Translations under genes and position numbers: made by a program
Notes under the pieces: model-generated
What the model saw: only the letters and a program-made list of their open reading frames with translations
Databases searched by the model: none
What the model was told of the DNA's origin: nothing
Assembly: GCA_025200525.1 (NCBI GenBank)
Contig: CM045763.1
Location: forward strand, 66,103,018 to 66,167,017
Source: Camellia lanceoleosa
Lineage: Eukaryota; Streptophyta; Magnoliopsida; Ericales; Theaceae
Length of the DNA: 64,000 nucleotides
Reading direction: 5' to 3'
In this document: piece by piece, positions 21,401 to 32,931 of the stretch
Layout: each line of letters starts with the position of its first letter
How positions within the stretch are numbered: the stretch's first letter is position 1

Positions 21401-22800
21401 AGCTCAAAAAAATGACATTTTCAGTTTTGGTCGGAGCTCAAAACAGCAAGAAAATAGGGCTAAGTAATGGTACAAAATAAGGCCCAAAAAGAGGGGAAAT
21501 GAACTTACCCTTGAAGATTACTCCTTAGTTGCCTTTTGAGCTGAGAAATGGTGCCTCCAAGCCTCTGAGAAGAGCTCCAAGCTACTGGAAATGGAGTGGT
21601 GGTGGTGGTGCTAGGTGGTGATGAAGAAAGGGTGTAGAGCTTGGAAGATTTTTGAGGATTTTGGGAGAGGGGAAGAGGGAGGTGTGTAGGCAAGCTCTTA
21701 GGGATTTTTGTCAATCCTAAAACCAGGTTTGAGCAGCTGGTTATATGGACCAAAGAGAGGGAGAAAAGGAGGGAAAAAGTGGGGGGAAAACAAGCCAAGT
21801 TTTTCCCCAAAAGTTGTCCCCAGGATCTGAGGTTTTTGGGGAAAAGCAGATATCTGGTAATATACACCTTTGCAAGGAACAAGGCTGGCTAGTTTTCTGA
21901 GTTGCAGGTGGCCGGCCGGCCACCCCCCATGGCCGGCCGACCAAGGGTCAAAAAGGCCAAGTTGATTTTCTGGCCGGCCACCAGATATTGGTGTCCTTCC
22001 AGGTGCCCTCAACACAACCCTGTGGTTCAAAACTGGCAACTGTAAAACAGGAGAGAGAACAAGCCACTTTTCAAAGGGGTTCAAAAGGTTCAAGTAGAAT
22101 TAATGGCTGGCCATATAATATTTGTGTCCTCCCAGGTGTCTACAACACAATATATGGGGGTTAGGATTGAAGAAAGTGACCCTAGGGTAGTCAACATTGA
22201 CTTGGAAATGAGAAAAACGGGCGTCGGAGGCGGGAGGAATCTCTTGGTTCTTTGAAACAATTGCTGGCCTCCCACCCTTCTATGACCTTCCTGGTGATAA
22301 AACAGAGGTACCTGCCAAAAATGAACGAAAACCGATACAAAATGAATGTTCGGGCGAGCAGCGCGATTCGGGTCTGGCCCGACTTTAGGCACGAAAGTGG
22401 TGTTCGACCACGAAGTGGGTCGCTCAGACCTCGATGTCCCTCAAAGGGAGTAAATAGGATGCATGCCAAAATCAGAAGCGATCGGAGATGGTTAGGCGGT
22501 CCCGAAGAGGCACACCTACTTGGCTCCAAAAATGGGAAGCTCCGAAAGAAATGGACAAAATGGCCTCTGACCACAAAATGTAGCCCAGCCTTTGAGAGAT
22601 GGTCTGGGACCCTCCCTCCCTCGGGAAAAAAGCAGAGAAAATCGAGTGCGGTTCGCAAACGAGGCAAGGCATAGAAGAGGTTGAAGTTGGAGGCAAGGCT
22701 CACGGCCGCGACTCGAGACTTGAATGAGCACCTTAACATCACCGAGCACTCAATCGGTGGCGTCGAAGTCTTAAGGTCGGTCAAAAATGGGGTGTCTGAT
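18469..22800 (-). repeat. B 3' LTR
   Basis: About 4.33 kb, a few percent different from the 5' LTR (four substitutions in the first ~170 bp) plus small indels around 22,300-22,700. It contains an embedded primer-site-like word (18621-18632), the splice donor ACTTAC in complement at 21503-21508, a TATA-like TATATTA (21858-21864, minus) and GGCCGGCC palindromes at 21909-21940. The terminus facing the interior reads GTGTCTGAT instead of GTGTCTACA, so the conserved end is mutated. Confidence 0.88.
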
Positions 22801-23778
22801 TGCCCTCTTTGATAGAACTTCGGAAGTCACAAGTGGCGGAGTGAATGTCAAAGCCGAGGCGACCCATTTTGACAAGGCCAAGACTTAGACAATCATACAA
22901 GATTAACAGAGATATGCGCATGAGGCGTGCCATGAGCAAAGGGCAAAATGCAAAGTGATATGCACGGAGCCAGATATAACTTAATGATCATGCAAATGCA
23001 GCAAGCTGTAATGAAGCAAGTATTCGCAAATAGATGCAACAGTTTTAAGCAAGAATGCAAAGCAACAACTACATTTCATGTAGTTAGGAATGCGGAGAAT
23101 TATTTAATTCTCATCGCGTCTCACACGGAAAAGATACGATACCTGCGCGATTCGTCTGGTCGCACCAGTCTCAAATGAACCGTACATACAATATCGTGCC
23201 TGCAAAAGAGAGAAGTTCAACAAGCACAATATGCTAACAACATATATTCAATGTGATTCCGAAAGTTTGACACATGCAGTGCCGGCGAGTGAATGCATCG
23301 CAATGCGAGAAAGGAATGTGCATGACAACGCATGCTCAAGCACAGAGGTATGGCAATATCAAGAAAACATGCATGACAATGCAAGTATGTTCATGAGAGT
23401 GCAAGTTATGTGCATGATAATGCAAAACGAGCATAAATCAGGGTGTATGTTTGTCACAAAACCACGAGCAGAGAAAAGCGCATTCAGCTAGTGCGACTCG
23501 ATCGCGGCCTCCGGTTCACTTCCCGGAGAGGTTACAACACATTCAAAAAGGATACATTTTGATTTCGATGAATAATGATGAGACAAATGTCAAAACTTGA
23601 AGCTGAAGTTCCAGCGGAGCAATTTCGCGACAGAAAGTGCACTTTTCTTGAACTTTTTCAGGTCCCAGGAACTCCAATCTTCCTCAAAATTTGCAGAGAG
23701 CTAGGTGAGCATGTGGGGGATACCACCGGCCAGTTATTTTCCCAAGGGGAGGCCACCGACCACTTTTCAAAAAGAGAA
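22801..23778. other. B: untranslated spacer between 3' LTR and antisense gene P1
   Basis: It starts with the probable polypurine tract (AAAGAGGG on the minus strand, near 22803-22811). The rest has degenerate ATGCAA-type simple words and no convincing coding frame. Confidence 0.6.
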
Positions 23779-23865
23779 TGGCCGGCCAACCAGAAAAGGT
23801 GGCCGGTCGGCCACTTGCTCAAAACCGTGGGTAATTTTGTCTTTTCACCCTCTTTTCTTTATATT
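23779..23865 (+). promoter_or_regulatory. Promoter module of antisense gene P1
   Basis: A GGCCGGCC at 23780 and a palindromic GTGGCCGGTCGGCCAC at 23799-23814 precede a TATA-like TTTATATT (23858-23865) by 43 bp. The same arrangement occurs before P2 and in B's LTRs. A pyrimidine-rich leader and a possible leader intron (acceptor TTTTTGCAG at 24205) follow before the first ATG. Confidence 0.5.
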
Positions 23866-24543
23866 CTCTCACCCAAACACTTTGAGCTCATAACCTCAGC
23901 CACGAAATCTTCTCCTCTTCCTTCCCAAACCATTTTCTTCCTTAGATCTGAGCTCTATACGCGTTTTCCAACGCCCCACGCAAGTTGTTTTCGCGAAAAC
24001 TTTCAGTTTCAAGCACTTTGAACCGATTAAATTTTGATTTCGGTGCTTCTTTTCTCATTTTCACCACTTGAGATAAGTTTGTCTCAATATTTGGAAGATT
24101 TTCTCGGGGGTTGACTTTTGTTGACTTTTTTATTTCCCGAGAGTTGACTTTTGTTGACTTTTTCCAATTTTGGTTCATTTTTGCTCATTTTTGCTCTTTT
24201 TGCAGATTTTCCGAAATGGCGGGTAATTTTCCTCATGGTGGAGGCCCTCCGGGTGCCGGGGATGATTTTGATGTCATGACTCTGCCTCTGAGGGTTCGAC
24301 CTTTCATTCTCGAGAGTGCGCCCAAGACATCGTTCTTCGGGCCGTTTTTCGTCACTTCACGACTTTAGTGATCGAGCACCGGAGATCTACGCCTGCGAGC
24401 GAGCATCACCTCTTCTACGAGACCCGAGAGGTATTTTACTTCATTTTCTGCATTTTTTGTGCATTTCGTGCCTTTGCCATGCTTGAACACACAGTTTAGC
24501 CTATGACATAGTACTTTGTTTGCATCCTGAACATGTGGCTTAA

Positions 24544-25655
24544 ACACTTGAATTTCTGAACACTCGGCTCATTAATTGATTGTGAACGCACGGCACACAT
24601 TAGTTAAGAAGTGAACACACGGCTCAAACACTGATTTGTCGAACACACAACCCGAATTTGAAGGTGAACACACAGCATACACTAACTAAGAGTAGAACAA
24701 GCAGCCCAAACTCTGATTTTCTGAACACGCAGCTCGGATTGATGGTGAACACACGGCACACACTGATCGGGATTTGAACACACAGCCCAAACATTAATTC
24801 TTTGAACACACAGCCCAAATTGATGGTGAACACACAGCCCACACTGATTTAGAGTAGAACACGCAGCCCAAACTCTGATTTTCTGAACACGTAGCTCGGA
24901 TTGATGGTGAACACACGGCACACACTGACTAAGAGTAGAACACGCAGCCCAAACTCTGATTTTCTGAACACGCAGCTCAGATTGATGGTGAACACACGAC
25001 ACACACTGATCGGGATTTGAACACACAGCCCAAACATTAATTCTCTGAACACACAGCCCACACTGATTTAGAGTAGAACACGCAGCCCAAACTCTGATTT
25101 TCTGAACACGCAGCTCGGATTGATGGTGAACACACGGCACACACTGATTGGGATTTGAACACACAGCCCAAACATTAATTCTCTGAACACAAACCAAATT
25201 GATGGTGAACACACGACCTTGATTGAGAGTAGAACACATGCAAACTCGATTTTACGAACACACGGCTCAAATTGATGGTGAACACGCGACACACCGATTG
25301 GGATTTGAACACAATGAAACATTAATTCTCTGAACACCTGACCCTAAATTGATGGTGAACACACGGCCCTTGATTGAGAGTAGAACCACGACCCAAACTC
25401 GATTTTACGAACACACAGCTCAAATTGATGGTAAACACGCAGCACACACTGATTTAGAGTAGAACACGCAGCCCTAACTCAGATTTTCTGAACACATAGC
25501 CCAAATTGATGGTGAACACACAGCCCACATTGATTGAGAGTAGAACACGTAGCCCAAACTCTGATTTTTTGAATGCACAGCTCAAATTGATGGTGAACAC
25601 GCAACACGCACTGAGTGAGGATAGAACACGCGGCCCTACTTTACTTCGCACATAG
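24544..25655. repeat. Minisatellite with higher-order structure in P1 intron 1
   Basis: About 1.1 kb built of 24-30-bp subunits that each begin GAACACACAGC/GAACACGCAGC. Four or five distinct subunit types (continuing CTCGGATTGATGGT, ACACACTGATCGGG, CCAAACATTAATTC, CCACACTGATTTAG, CCAAACTCTGATTTTC) recur in order, giving a higher-order period of about 140 bp. It lies wholly between the E1 donor and E2 acceptor of P1. The subunit lengths happen to leave long open frames on the minus strand; I regard these as by-products. Confidence 0.88.
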
Positions 25656-25796
25656 CTTATTCATTTCATTTGCACACAGCTTATCTATTTCATTTGCACA
25701 CAGCTCATTTATTTCATTTGCACACAGCTCATCTATTTCATTTACTCGTTTGACTCATTTATTTCATTTGCACCTGACTCATTTATTTCATTTCAG
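25656..25796. repeat. Short tandem repeat before P1 exon 2
   Basis: Units of about 24 bp (CATTTGCACACAGCTCATTTATTT, last base variable) repeated five to six times up to the TTTCAG acceptor at 25791-25796. Confidence 0.75.
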
Positions 25797-28188
25797 CTGC
25801 AGCTCATTCATTACGAAGTTGGTTCGGGTTGGTTCTCGCCGTGAGGAGATGGCCTCCTCCTGCTGAAAGTAGTATCTGAGCTGCTTGATTTGTCATAGGG
25901 ATAATTTGGGGTGGCGAGGTTTAATGACGCTGGGGGTTATCGCATTGTCTGCGTCTGCCTTTGACAGTTGCTTTGGTGGGGAGATGGGTGGACACCACAC
26001 CTCCTTTTTCATTTTCATACGAAGTTGACTATATGACATTTGGATTTTCTTTATCTTGTGCGGCTGACCCGGGCCGACATAGGAGGTTGGCCCATTCCTT
26101 CGATGAGGATATGGGCGAATGGGAGCCGCTTGGATACATCTGCTTTGAGGGCCGCTTTGTGGATAGAGCTTGGAAAGTCCGATACACAGTTCTCTTCCCA
26201 TTTTCGGAGGAAGGATGGAGCAGGACTCTGAGGTGGAGCAGTATGCCCGTGGTTTTCTTATGTTCTTCTTCGGGACTACTCTGTTCGCCGATAGAGGGAA
26301 CACGGTTGGGCTATATCTGTTGAGCACTCTGGTGGATCTATCACAGGTCGGACGGTACGACTGGGGTGGCGCCGGCCTGGCTACTCTTTACTGCTACATG
26401 AGCGCGACCTCCCGTGGGCAGGGAGACTTACTTGGCGGTTATTGGAGAGCCTGGGAGGTACTTTCTGTCCTCTTGATTTACATTTCTGCTCCTCATTACT
26501 TGTACATCGCACACACAACACACTTTACACTCTGTATCTTGCCCTCAGCACTTTGTATTTACATTCTGCACTGTTTTCCTCAGTTATGGGTCTACGTATA
26601 TTTCCCGACGTTAGCCCCAAAGTTGGTGGTGGCAGAGCCCCTCATGACCCCGTACTCACTGGTATTCGAGGGCCAGCACCGGCCGAGACCCTGAGAGACT
26701 CTCTTTTATCTACGGTAGTATTTTGACACTGTGCGGACGACAGAGGTATTTCGGAACTCTCAGTTCCTTCCGTTTTCATCTTTGATCTGCCCCGTATATT
26801 CCCAATTTCTGATTGGTTTATGCATTGGTTATCTGCAGATTACATGGCAGCCCTGGGCGCCCTTGGGTGATGGTCTCCGATTTCAGTATGCCGGATGATC
26901 GGGCACCTCCCAGTACAAGATCCTGCTTGAAGGACCAGTTGGTAGAGCATGGTTTCTGGGGCAATGCTTTTTGCGTCAGGTATGGGGGTACACTTCTCAG
27001 GATCCCCCGACACCTCCCGATGTCGATGCGAATGGCGATAGGCTCTCTACCGGGATGTCGTTAGTGCTATCTTTGAGCGATGCTTTGCTACATCTCGAGG
27101 AGGGGGACTATGCCACTTATCGCCACGTGTATCTGATGCCTCCCTTGACGGGAGTGCGTACTCCGTCACTGAGGCCTGCTGATGTACCATCTTCGAGTCA
27201 GGCTCGTGCTACAGATATCCCTTCCTCCAGCAAGGCTGGTACATCCAGAGGTGGGCGGGGATTCATTCTCCCGATTCCTCCGACTCTTCATCATCTTGGG
27301 TGGCCAGACATGCCGACCGAGTTGACAAGTTGGCGATTTGAGGTTCCTTACCAGGTCTCGCTGGAGCCTCCCCTTCCTGACCATAGATATGTCAGAGATC
27401 CTGACTCACCACCGGTATGCTTTACAGCTTTGATTTATCAAGTCGGATACTTGGACATTCATTCCTTTACTGATAGTTTTGCATTTGTATCTGTAGCCTC
27501 CAGTTGAGTACGTAGATGAGATGCTTGGAATGCTGGCCACATTTAAGGGCATGATCCTGCGGAGGGAGGCACAACTAGCCATTATCGGTGTGCAGGTACT
27601 GTTCATCTTTCCTGCATTTATCATATTTCCTGATGACACGCTGGTTTTGAACATTCTATTGCATTGATAGGCTGTTTGTGTAGAACACATCTGACACACA
27701 CCCCATTCACATACTGTACTTGCATCTGATTTTCATATTTGAATTGATGTATTGAACTCTTCACTTTCAGATGCCTCCTGTGTATGCTCATGTGGGCAGA
27801 ACCTGCCTTCTCGAAGGTCGATCGTCTGGATCTTTTCGAGGTGTTGGGCCATCTGGGCCCTTTCGATTTGGGCCATCGGGCCTTTTAGTGGGCCATCCAG
27901 GCCTTTCAGGAGCTCGAGGAGGGTCCTCTCATGATCTGGTGCGTGTTATAGGCGAGCCCGATGAGGAGGAGGAGGAGGAGGTTGCGACCGTCGGTCGAGA
28001 CATCTGGCGAGGAGGGACTCGGTCTTTGTTCAGGGAGTGGGAGGCGAGTGAGGGGATCCCGAGGATGGCGGCTCAGGCAGGATGATGATGGTGGTGAGAG
28101 GTTGTCCAAAAAGAGGATGAGGAGGGCCTCTCATTCCGCTCCGAGGGCATTGATCTTCTTGTTTCTGCTTTATTTTCCTTTTTGCTAG

Positions 28189-28892
28189 TAGTTTGTAGCA
28201 CTTTGCATATTGTTAGGCAGTTTTATTTTCTGTAAAACTTGTACCTTTGATTATTGGAAAACATGATGGAATGAAACAGCTTTTGAAAAGGTGTTTGTAT
28301 TTTAAACTTTTAGCATTGTATCGCATCGTATTATTTTGCACAAAAATGAAATTGAATGGAAATGTGCCTTGTGTATTTACCGGTCAGGTAATGAACCGAC
28401 GCAACAAATCGGACAACTCGACTCACTAAGAAATAACAGAATCTTAGCAAGTTTACAACTTGATGAGCAAAATACAACAATGTTAACGACTCGATAAATA
28501 AGACTTAACAAAATTGCGTAAACAAAGAGTAACAACTCAAAACACAAAATACGACAGCTCGACAAAACCTACAACTCGATAAACAAAACGACAACTCGAT
28601 AAGCAAAGCAACAACTCGATAAGCAAAACTACAACTCAATAAGCGAAGCGTACTTCAGACGATTTGGGTGATGGAATGCATCCGAAACTGAGAGAAATGG
28701 AGGCCTTTGACATTCCCGATGCATCGAAATGCCTCGAACTTCCTTCCGGAGGGCAAGACAGGACCAATGGCACACATTGGAGCATGGCCGGCTACATTTT
28801 GGAGTTGGACGGCCAGCTTTTTGCATTTTGAAGAGCCATAGGTTGCCGGCCAGCCAGTTTTTGAGTCAAAGGTGGCCGGCCTGCTAGAATAG
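28189..28892. other. P1 3' end and P1-P2 spacer with 18-19-bp tandem repeats
   Basis: After P1 the sequence is AT-rich with a likely poly(A) region near 28200-28260. From about 28440 to 28648 there is a degenerate array of ACAACTCGATAAGCAAAAC-like units (clearest at 28570-28648). From 28785, GGCCGGC words begin, leading to the P2 promoter. No gene is seen here. Confidence 0.65.
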
Positions 28893-28973
28893 GTGGCCGG
28901 CCGGCCACTTTTCCTGCAACTCACAGAATTCTGACACTTGTCCTTCGAATAGTGTTTCGCCCCTCTATAAAAG
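28893..28973 (+). promoter_or_regulatory. Promoter module of antisense gene P2
   Basis: The perfect palindrome GTGGCCGGCCGGCCAC (28893-28908) is followed 57 bp later by the canonical TATA box TATAAAAG (28966-28973), with ATG 46 bp further. The CTGCAACTCA word after the palindrome is also present after the corresponding palindrome in B's LTR, which suggests a shared origin. Confidence 0.6.
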
Positions 28974-29018
28974 CTCCAACTTTGGAACTCATTCATTTCA
29001 TCACTGTTTTGCACAAAA

Positions 29019-30300
29019 ATGGAGGCATTTCTTGTAGAAAATCTCACATCTTGGATCTCTTCTTTAGATGGCTCGGAAAAGTTGAACTTCTGGGGTTTCG
29101 GCTTGAATGCACTATTCACGCTGGGCCGGACTCCACTGCACCTCCCTTTCCTCCATGCCGCGGCAAGGTTTTGGAACCCAGTGACGCACGTCTTTAGCTT
29201 CGGAGGGCAAGAGGTATGTCCCACTTTTGAAGATTTTCAAGTCTTGATGGAGTCTGAACGTTCAGAAGAGATCTTGCCTCAGTCTCGTTTTGGCCCAAGC
29301 TTTAGGGCGGATGTGTGGACTCACCGTGTATGACGCTCGATCTCTGACCTCTAATGGGGAGCTAGATATCCTTGGTTTAATTAATCATTTTTCCAGTGTC
29401 GGCGACCGCAGTGACCATCATTGGCAAGGTTTCCGACAACATGCCCTCTGCTTGTGCATGCTATCTCATTTTCTATTTGTCTCGGGCTCCGGAGGAGCTA
29501 GCATCCGTTTGATTGAAGTCGCTCAAGGCTTGAAGGAAGGAAAGAGTTGTATTGCTATGGCATTGGCCGAAACACTGATGGGCTTGGATGCTTTCTACCA
29601 CCGGGAGACAACCAGATTTGCAGGGAGTCCACTACTACTGCAGGTAATGTTTCCCACCCAAGCTCACATATGTATTTGCTCACGTCGCTCGGCCCTCAAG
29701 CTCGGTTTTTCTCACAGAACCCTCATCTTACTTTTCTCTCATCGCACATCTCTCTATTCTTTATTCTCTCATTTTTATCCCTCCCTAGATATGGTTGATG
29801 GATAAATTGCAAGTTTTGGACTCTTGCCCTGCTTACTCAGCCTGCGGCTATTTCTTTCGACAACGCCTAGTTGATGCCCTTGATGAGGGATGGTGGTTTG
29901 AATGGATGTACAATTTGTCTACTGATCGCATTGCTTGGCGCTGTCCTTGGCTTAACCTTCCGGCGATGAGCTATAGCATGTTCCAGGATACTGGGATCCG
30001 GTTGATTGGCTTGACTTACTGCGTATTCTATTTCCCATTCCGTATTCTGCGCCAGTTCGACCATGATCAGACTTGCCCTCCAGAGGGGATTGAGTACCCG
30101 GTCGCTTTCCCGGTCTGAGGTGCACACCTTGCCCGACATACTACGGCCTGGAGGACTAGAGAGCTCCTGCCCTCCGCCCCTGTTTTCAGTTGCACTTTAT
30201 CTGACGAGTCCTGGGATTGGCTCAATGAGGAGGCACAGATTGGGCCTAGGTTGGCATCAGAGGCTTTAACCAGCTCTGGAAGGGGGCGCAGGGACACCTG
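29019..30300 (+). pseudogene. P2: second antisense PMD/DUF7745-like gene, spliced
   Basis: Exon 1 starts MEAFLVENLTSW at 29019, with FWNPVTHVFSFGGQEV and CPTFEDFQVLM, the typical N-terminal block of TE-borne PMD/DUF7745 proteins. A one-base frameshift near 29,285 shifts the frame, which continues ILGLINHFSSV, HALCLCMLSHFLFVSG and RFAGSPLLLQ to a donor at 29644 (CAG|GTAATG). Exon 2 starts at 29789 after CTCCCTAG and continues the motif in frame (IWLMDKLQVLD), ending at a TGA at 30116-30118. A further frame (ELLPSAPVFSC...) suggests the original protein ran to about 30,290. A likely poly(A) signal, AATAAAA, is at 30360. TATA box and ATG context are good. The function in the element is unknown. 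Confidence 0.75.
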
Positions 30301-30990
30301 ACTTGACTATGCCCCGGATTTATTACTTTACTAGTACTTTCAAGTTTTCATTATAAGTGTAATAAAAAACAACTTCAATTGTATGCAAGAGCAAGAGAAC
30401 TCTGTTTTGAAATCAATGAAATTGAAGGTTGTGGTACTGAAAATTTTCCGCTTTGGTCCAAAAAATGGTCTTAGTTGTGAAAAGATTAATTTGAACAAAG
30501 TCAACTTTTATTAAAACTTTTCAAAACTATTTTCGATATGGATCGAGGCTGGACCTTTGAGATCATCACCGAGATGCACAACCCCGGATCCTAGCAACTG
30601 GAAAGTTGCCCCTAGTCTGAATAGTGCCTCGGCAATTCATGGCAATGGAAAGTTGCCCCTAGTCTGAATAGCACTGTACCGGAGATCACGATAAATGCTG
30701 ATGAATAGAGATGATTGAGATGATCAAATGGACAACGTTGATCGGGGAAAAGATTGTGGCTGAACTTCAAGATGAAGCTACCTACATATCCCAAGGATGG
30801 GAATCAAGCCTTACGTAGTTCAGGCTTAGGTTCGCTCAGGTATTTTCACTCTCCTTTTGCGCTCTAACTTTTGCCAAGGCCGCCCTTTGCGGGTTTTCAA
30901 CCTTGTGAGCTTAGTTTTTATAATTTCAAATTTTCTATGCTCTGAATTTTGCCTAGGTCGCCCTTTCGGGTTTTCAGCCTAGCGAGCCTC
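30301..30990. other. B: P2 3' flank and pol 3' flank (convergent)
   Basis: P2 (plus) and gag-pol (minus) converge here. There is a poly(A)-like AATAAAA at 30360 and a 26-bp direct repeat (GGAAAGTTGCCCCTAGTCTG...) at 30599-30624 and 30646-30671. No coding frame is supported. Confidence 0.6.
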
Positions 30991-31951
30991 TCAGGGGTAG
31001 TATTTCTTCAACTTGTCCATGTTGATCGGTTGGGAAAACTCTAAGCCATCTAGATCCATCAGAACCACAGCTCTACCTGACCAGATTGACTTGATGATGT
31101 AGGGACCAGTCCAATTGGGTCTAAACTTGCCCCTTGGGTCGTGGATGGGAGCTCGGTTGTCTTTGAGCACCAAATCTCCTTCCTTTAAATTCCTGGACTT
31201 AACCTTCTTGTTGAAAGCCCGGGCAATTCTGCGTTGATAACCTTGGACGTGGTACAGTGCTTTCAGCCTTCTTTCATCGAAGAGTATGAGTTCCTCAAAT
31301 CTGCTCTGCTGCCAATCCGCTTCGGCTATCTGACACTCAGCCAATACTCATAATGACGGAACCTCAATCTCAATAGGCAGAACGGTCTCCATCCCATAAA
31401 CCAATGAGTACGGAGTCGCCCCAGTAGAAGTTCTGATTGAAGTCGGTAGCCGAAGCGGCAGCGGCTTATCTGGCGATCCGGTGAGTTTCCACCATCTTCT
31501 GTAGTATGCGCTTGATATTCTTGTTGGCGGCCTCAACTGCTCCATTGGTTTGCGGCCGGTAGGTAGACGACTTATGAAAAGCCACATTGTATTTCTCCAA
31601 CAAATCAATCACCTCCTTCTTGAAGTGGGAACCATTGTCTGAAATTATTTTGTTTGGGACCCCGTAGCGACAGATAATGTTGTTTCTGATAAATCTTGCG
31701 ACGTGCGAAGCCTTCAACACCGCATAAGATTGGGCCTCAACCCACTTTGTGAAATAATCTATCGCTACCAAGATGAACTCATGCCCATTCGACCCCTTCG
31801 GCGTAACGGCTCCGATTACATCAATTCCCCAGACTGAAAATGGCCATGGCGAAGTCATGTTGTACAGCTTTGACGGCGGAATGTTCATGCGATTTGCATG
31901 AATCTGACATTTGTGACATCGCCGGACGAAACCAATACAATCCTCCTCCAT
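30991..31951 (-). pseudogene. B integrase
   Basis: From 31951 downward: the C-C half of the zinc finger (CHKCQIHA), then the rve core with WGIDVIGAV (first Asp), KIISDNGSHF (second Asp) and GAVEAANKNIKR (catalytic Glu). A C-terminal domain follows (RNLKEGDLVLKDNRAP, KFRPNWTGPYIIKSI), ending at 30991. It catalyses 3'-end processing and insertion of the cDNA. It is split into three open pieces by frame changes near 31,480 and 31,346. The HH half of the zinc finger falls in the damaged stretch 31,960-32,270. Confidence 0.9.
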
Positions 31952-32274
31952 GGTGGACTAGTAATAACCCTTTCTGAGGATCTTCCGTGCCAACATTACC
32001 ACATTCATGTGCGCACCACATTCTCCCCCGTGGATGGCTTCCATCAGACGCTTTGACTCTTCGGCATCAACACACAGTTTATGCATTCCCGGATGACCCG
32101 TTTATCTGATTTACCCGGATGATGGTGAGCGCCATTCTCTGATTGCCCTTTTGTCTTTGGCATTTACCCTGGGTATGCTTCTTTCTCCAAGAAATTCGGA
32201 TGTCGTAATACCGGGGTGTTAAGTCACGAACTTCATCTATGGTGCAATCGACTCATAGGCGGTGCAAATTTCGG

Positions 32275-32931
32275 TCAATGATGATTTGGACGCATTCGGA
32301 CTCCACACGGGATGTCTATCATAGAAGATAGAGTTGCTAAAGAATCTGCGAACCTGTTGTTCTCTCTTAGTAGATGAGTAAAACTTAGCTTCTCAAACCG
32401 AGGAATCAGCAAATCCAAGGTCTGGTGATACATCATCATCTTTTCCTCTTTCACTTTCCAGTCTCCTTTTGCTTGAGACACAACAAGGTTCGAGTCCCCA
32501 ATGACGTCCAACCGTCTTGCCCCTAGTTCCAGGGCTACTTCTAGACCAGTGATGCATGCCTCATATTCTGCTTCATTGTTCGAGACTTTGAATTGAAGTT
32601 TGAAGGCGAGAGGGATACGGGAATTGTCGGGTGCTATCAGCAACACTTCTATCCCATACCCATGTTGATTTGACGCTCCGTCAAAGTACATCGTCCAAGT
32701 TTCATCGTTGATATGCAGAATTGATTCATCCGGGAACAGGTACTCAACTGCTTCATCCCCCTCAACCGGGTGGTCGGCAAGGAACTCTGCCACTGCTCTT
32801 CCTTTCACTGACTTGCATGTCACGTACGTGAGATCAAATTCGGAAAGCAACAACAACCAACGAGCTAGCCTACCTGTAAGTGCTGGTTTCTCGAAAAGAT
32901 ATTTGATGGGATCAAGTCGTGAAACCAACAT
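32275..32931 (-). pseudogene. B RNase H end and archaeal-type second RNase H (aRNH)
   Basis: The frame first finishes the retroviral RNase H/connection (LVSRLDPIKYLFEKPALTGR, VAEFLADHP), then gives a complete second RNase H fold: MYFDGASNQHG (Asp), NNEAEYEACITGL (Glu), VIGDSNLVVSQ (Asp) and RENNRFADSLATL (Asp). All four catalytic acids are visible. Two RNase H domains in tandem mark the TAT/Ogre lineage. It overlaps the preceding frame by 20 bp, a frameshift artefact. Confidence 0.9.

Larger units (their letters stand above)
24216..28188 (+). pseudogene. P1: antisense plant-mobile-domain (PMD) gene, spliced, decayed
   Basis: At least six exons can be drawn. E1 24216-24430 (MAGNFPHGG..., one frameshift near 24,340, donor GAG|GTATTT). 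E2 about 25797-26457 (several frameshifts; then VEQYARGFLMFFFGTTLF, NTVGLYLL and YDWGGAGLATLY, the PMD core). E3 26584-26745 (LWVYVYFPTLAPK, YFDTVRTTE). E4 26839-27414 (ITWQPWAPL, LLEGPVGRAWFLG, LRQVWGY). E5 27497-27595 and E6 from 27771. All introns follow GT-AG and the PMD core reads through the E2-E3 and E3-E4 joins in frame. PMD proteins occur in transposons and in domesticated silencing factors (MAIL/MAIN, MORF-type); a role in the element's own cycle is unknown. It lies opposite in direction to B's gag-pol. Frameshifts and stops (for example in E2, E3 and E4) make this copy non-functional. Confidence 0.8.

Noticed and set aside
22191..22784. Minus-strand 197-codon open frame in B's 3' LTR
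   Set aside because: Not kept in the 5' LTR copy, where indels break it; no recognisable motif. LTR sequence, not a gene.
24682..25651. Cys/Val-rich repeat proteins on the minus strand
   Set aside because: Two minus frames stay open only because of the minisatellite period; there are no start signals, and codon composition follows the DNA repeat. Treated as a by-product of the array.
24544..25796. CRISPR-like regular repeats
   Set aside because: The spacers are themselves repeated and the array lies in a plant retrotransposon intron; it is a tandem minisatellite.
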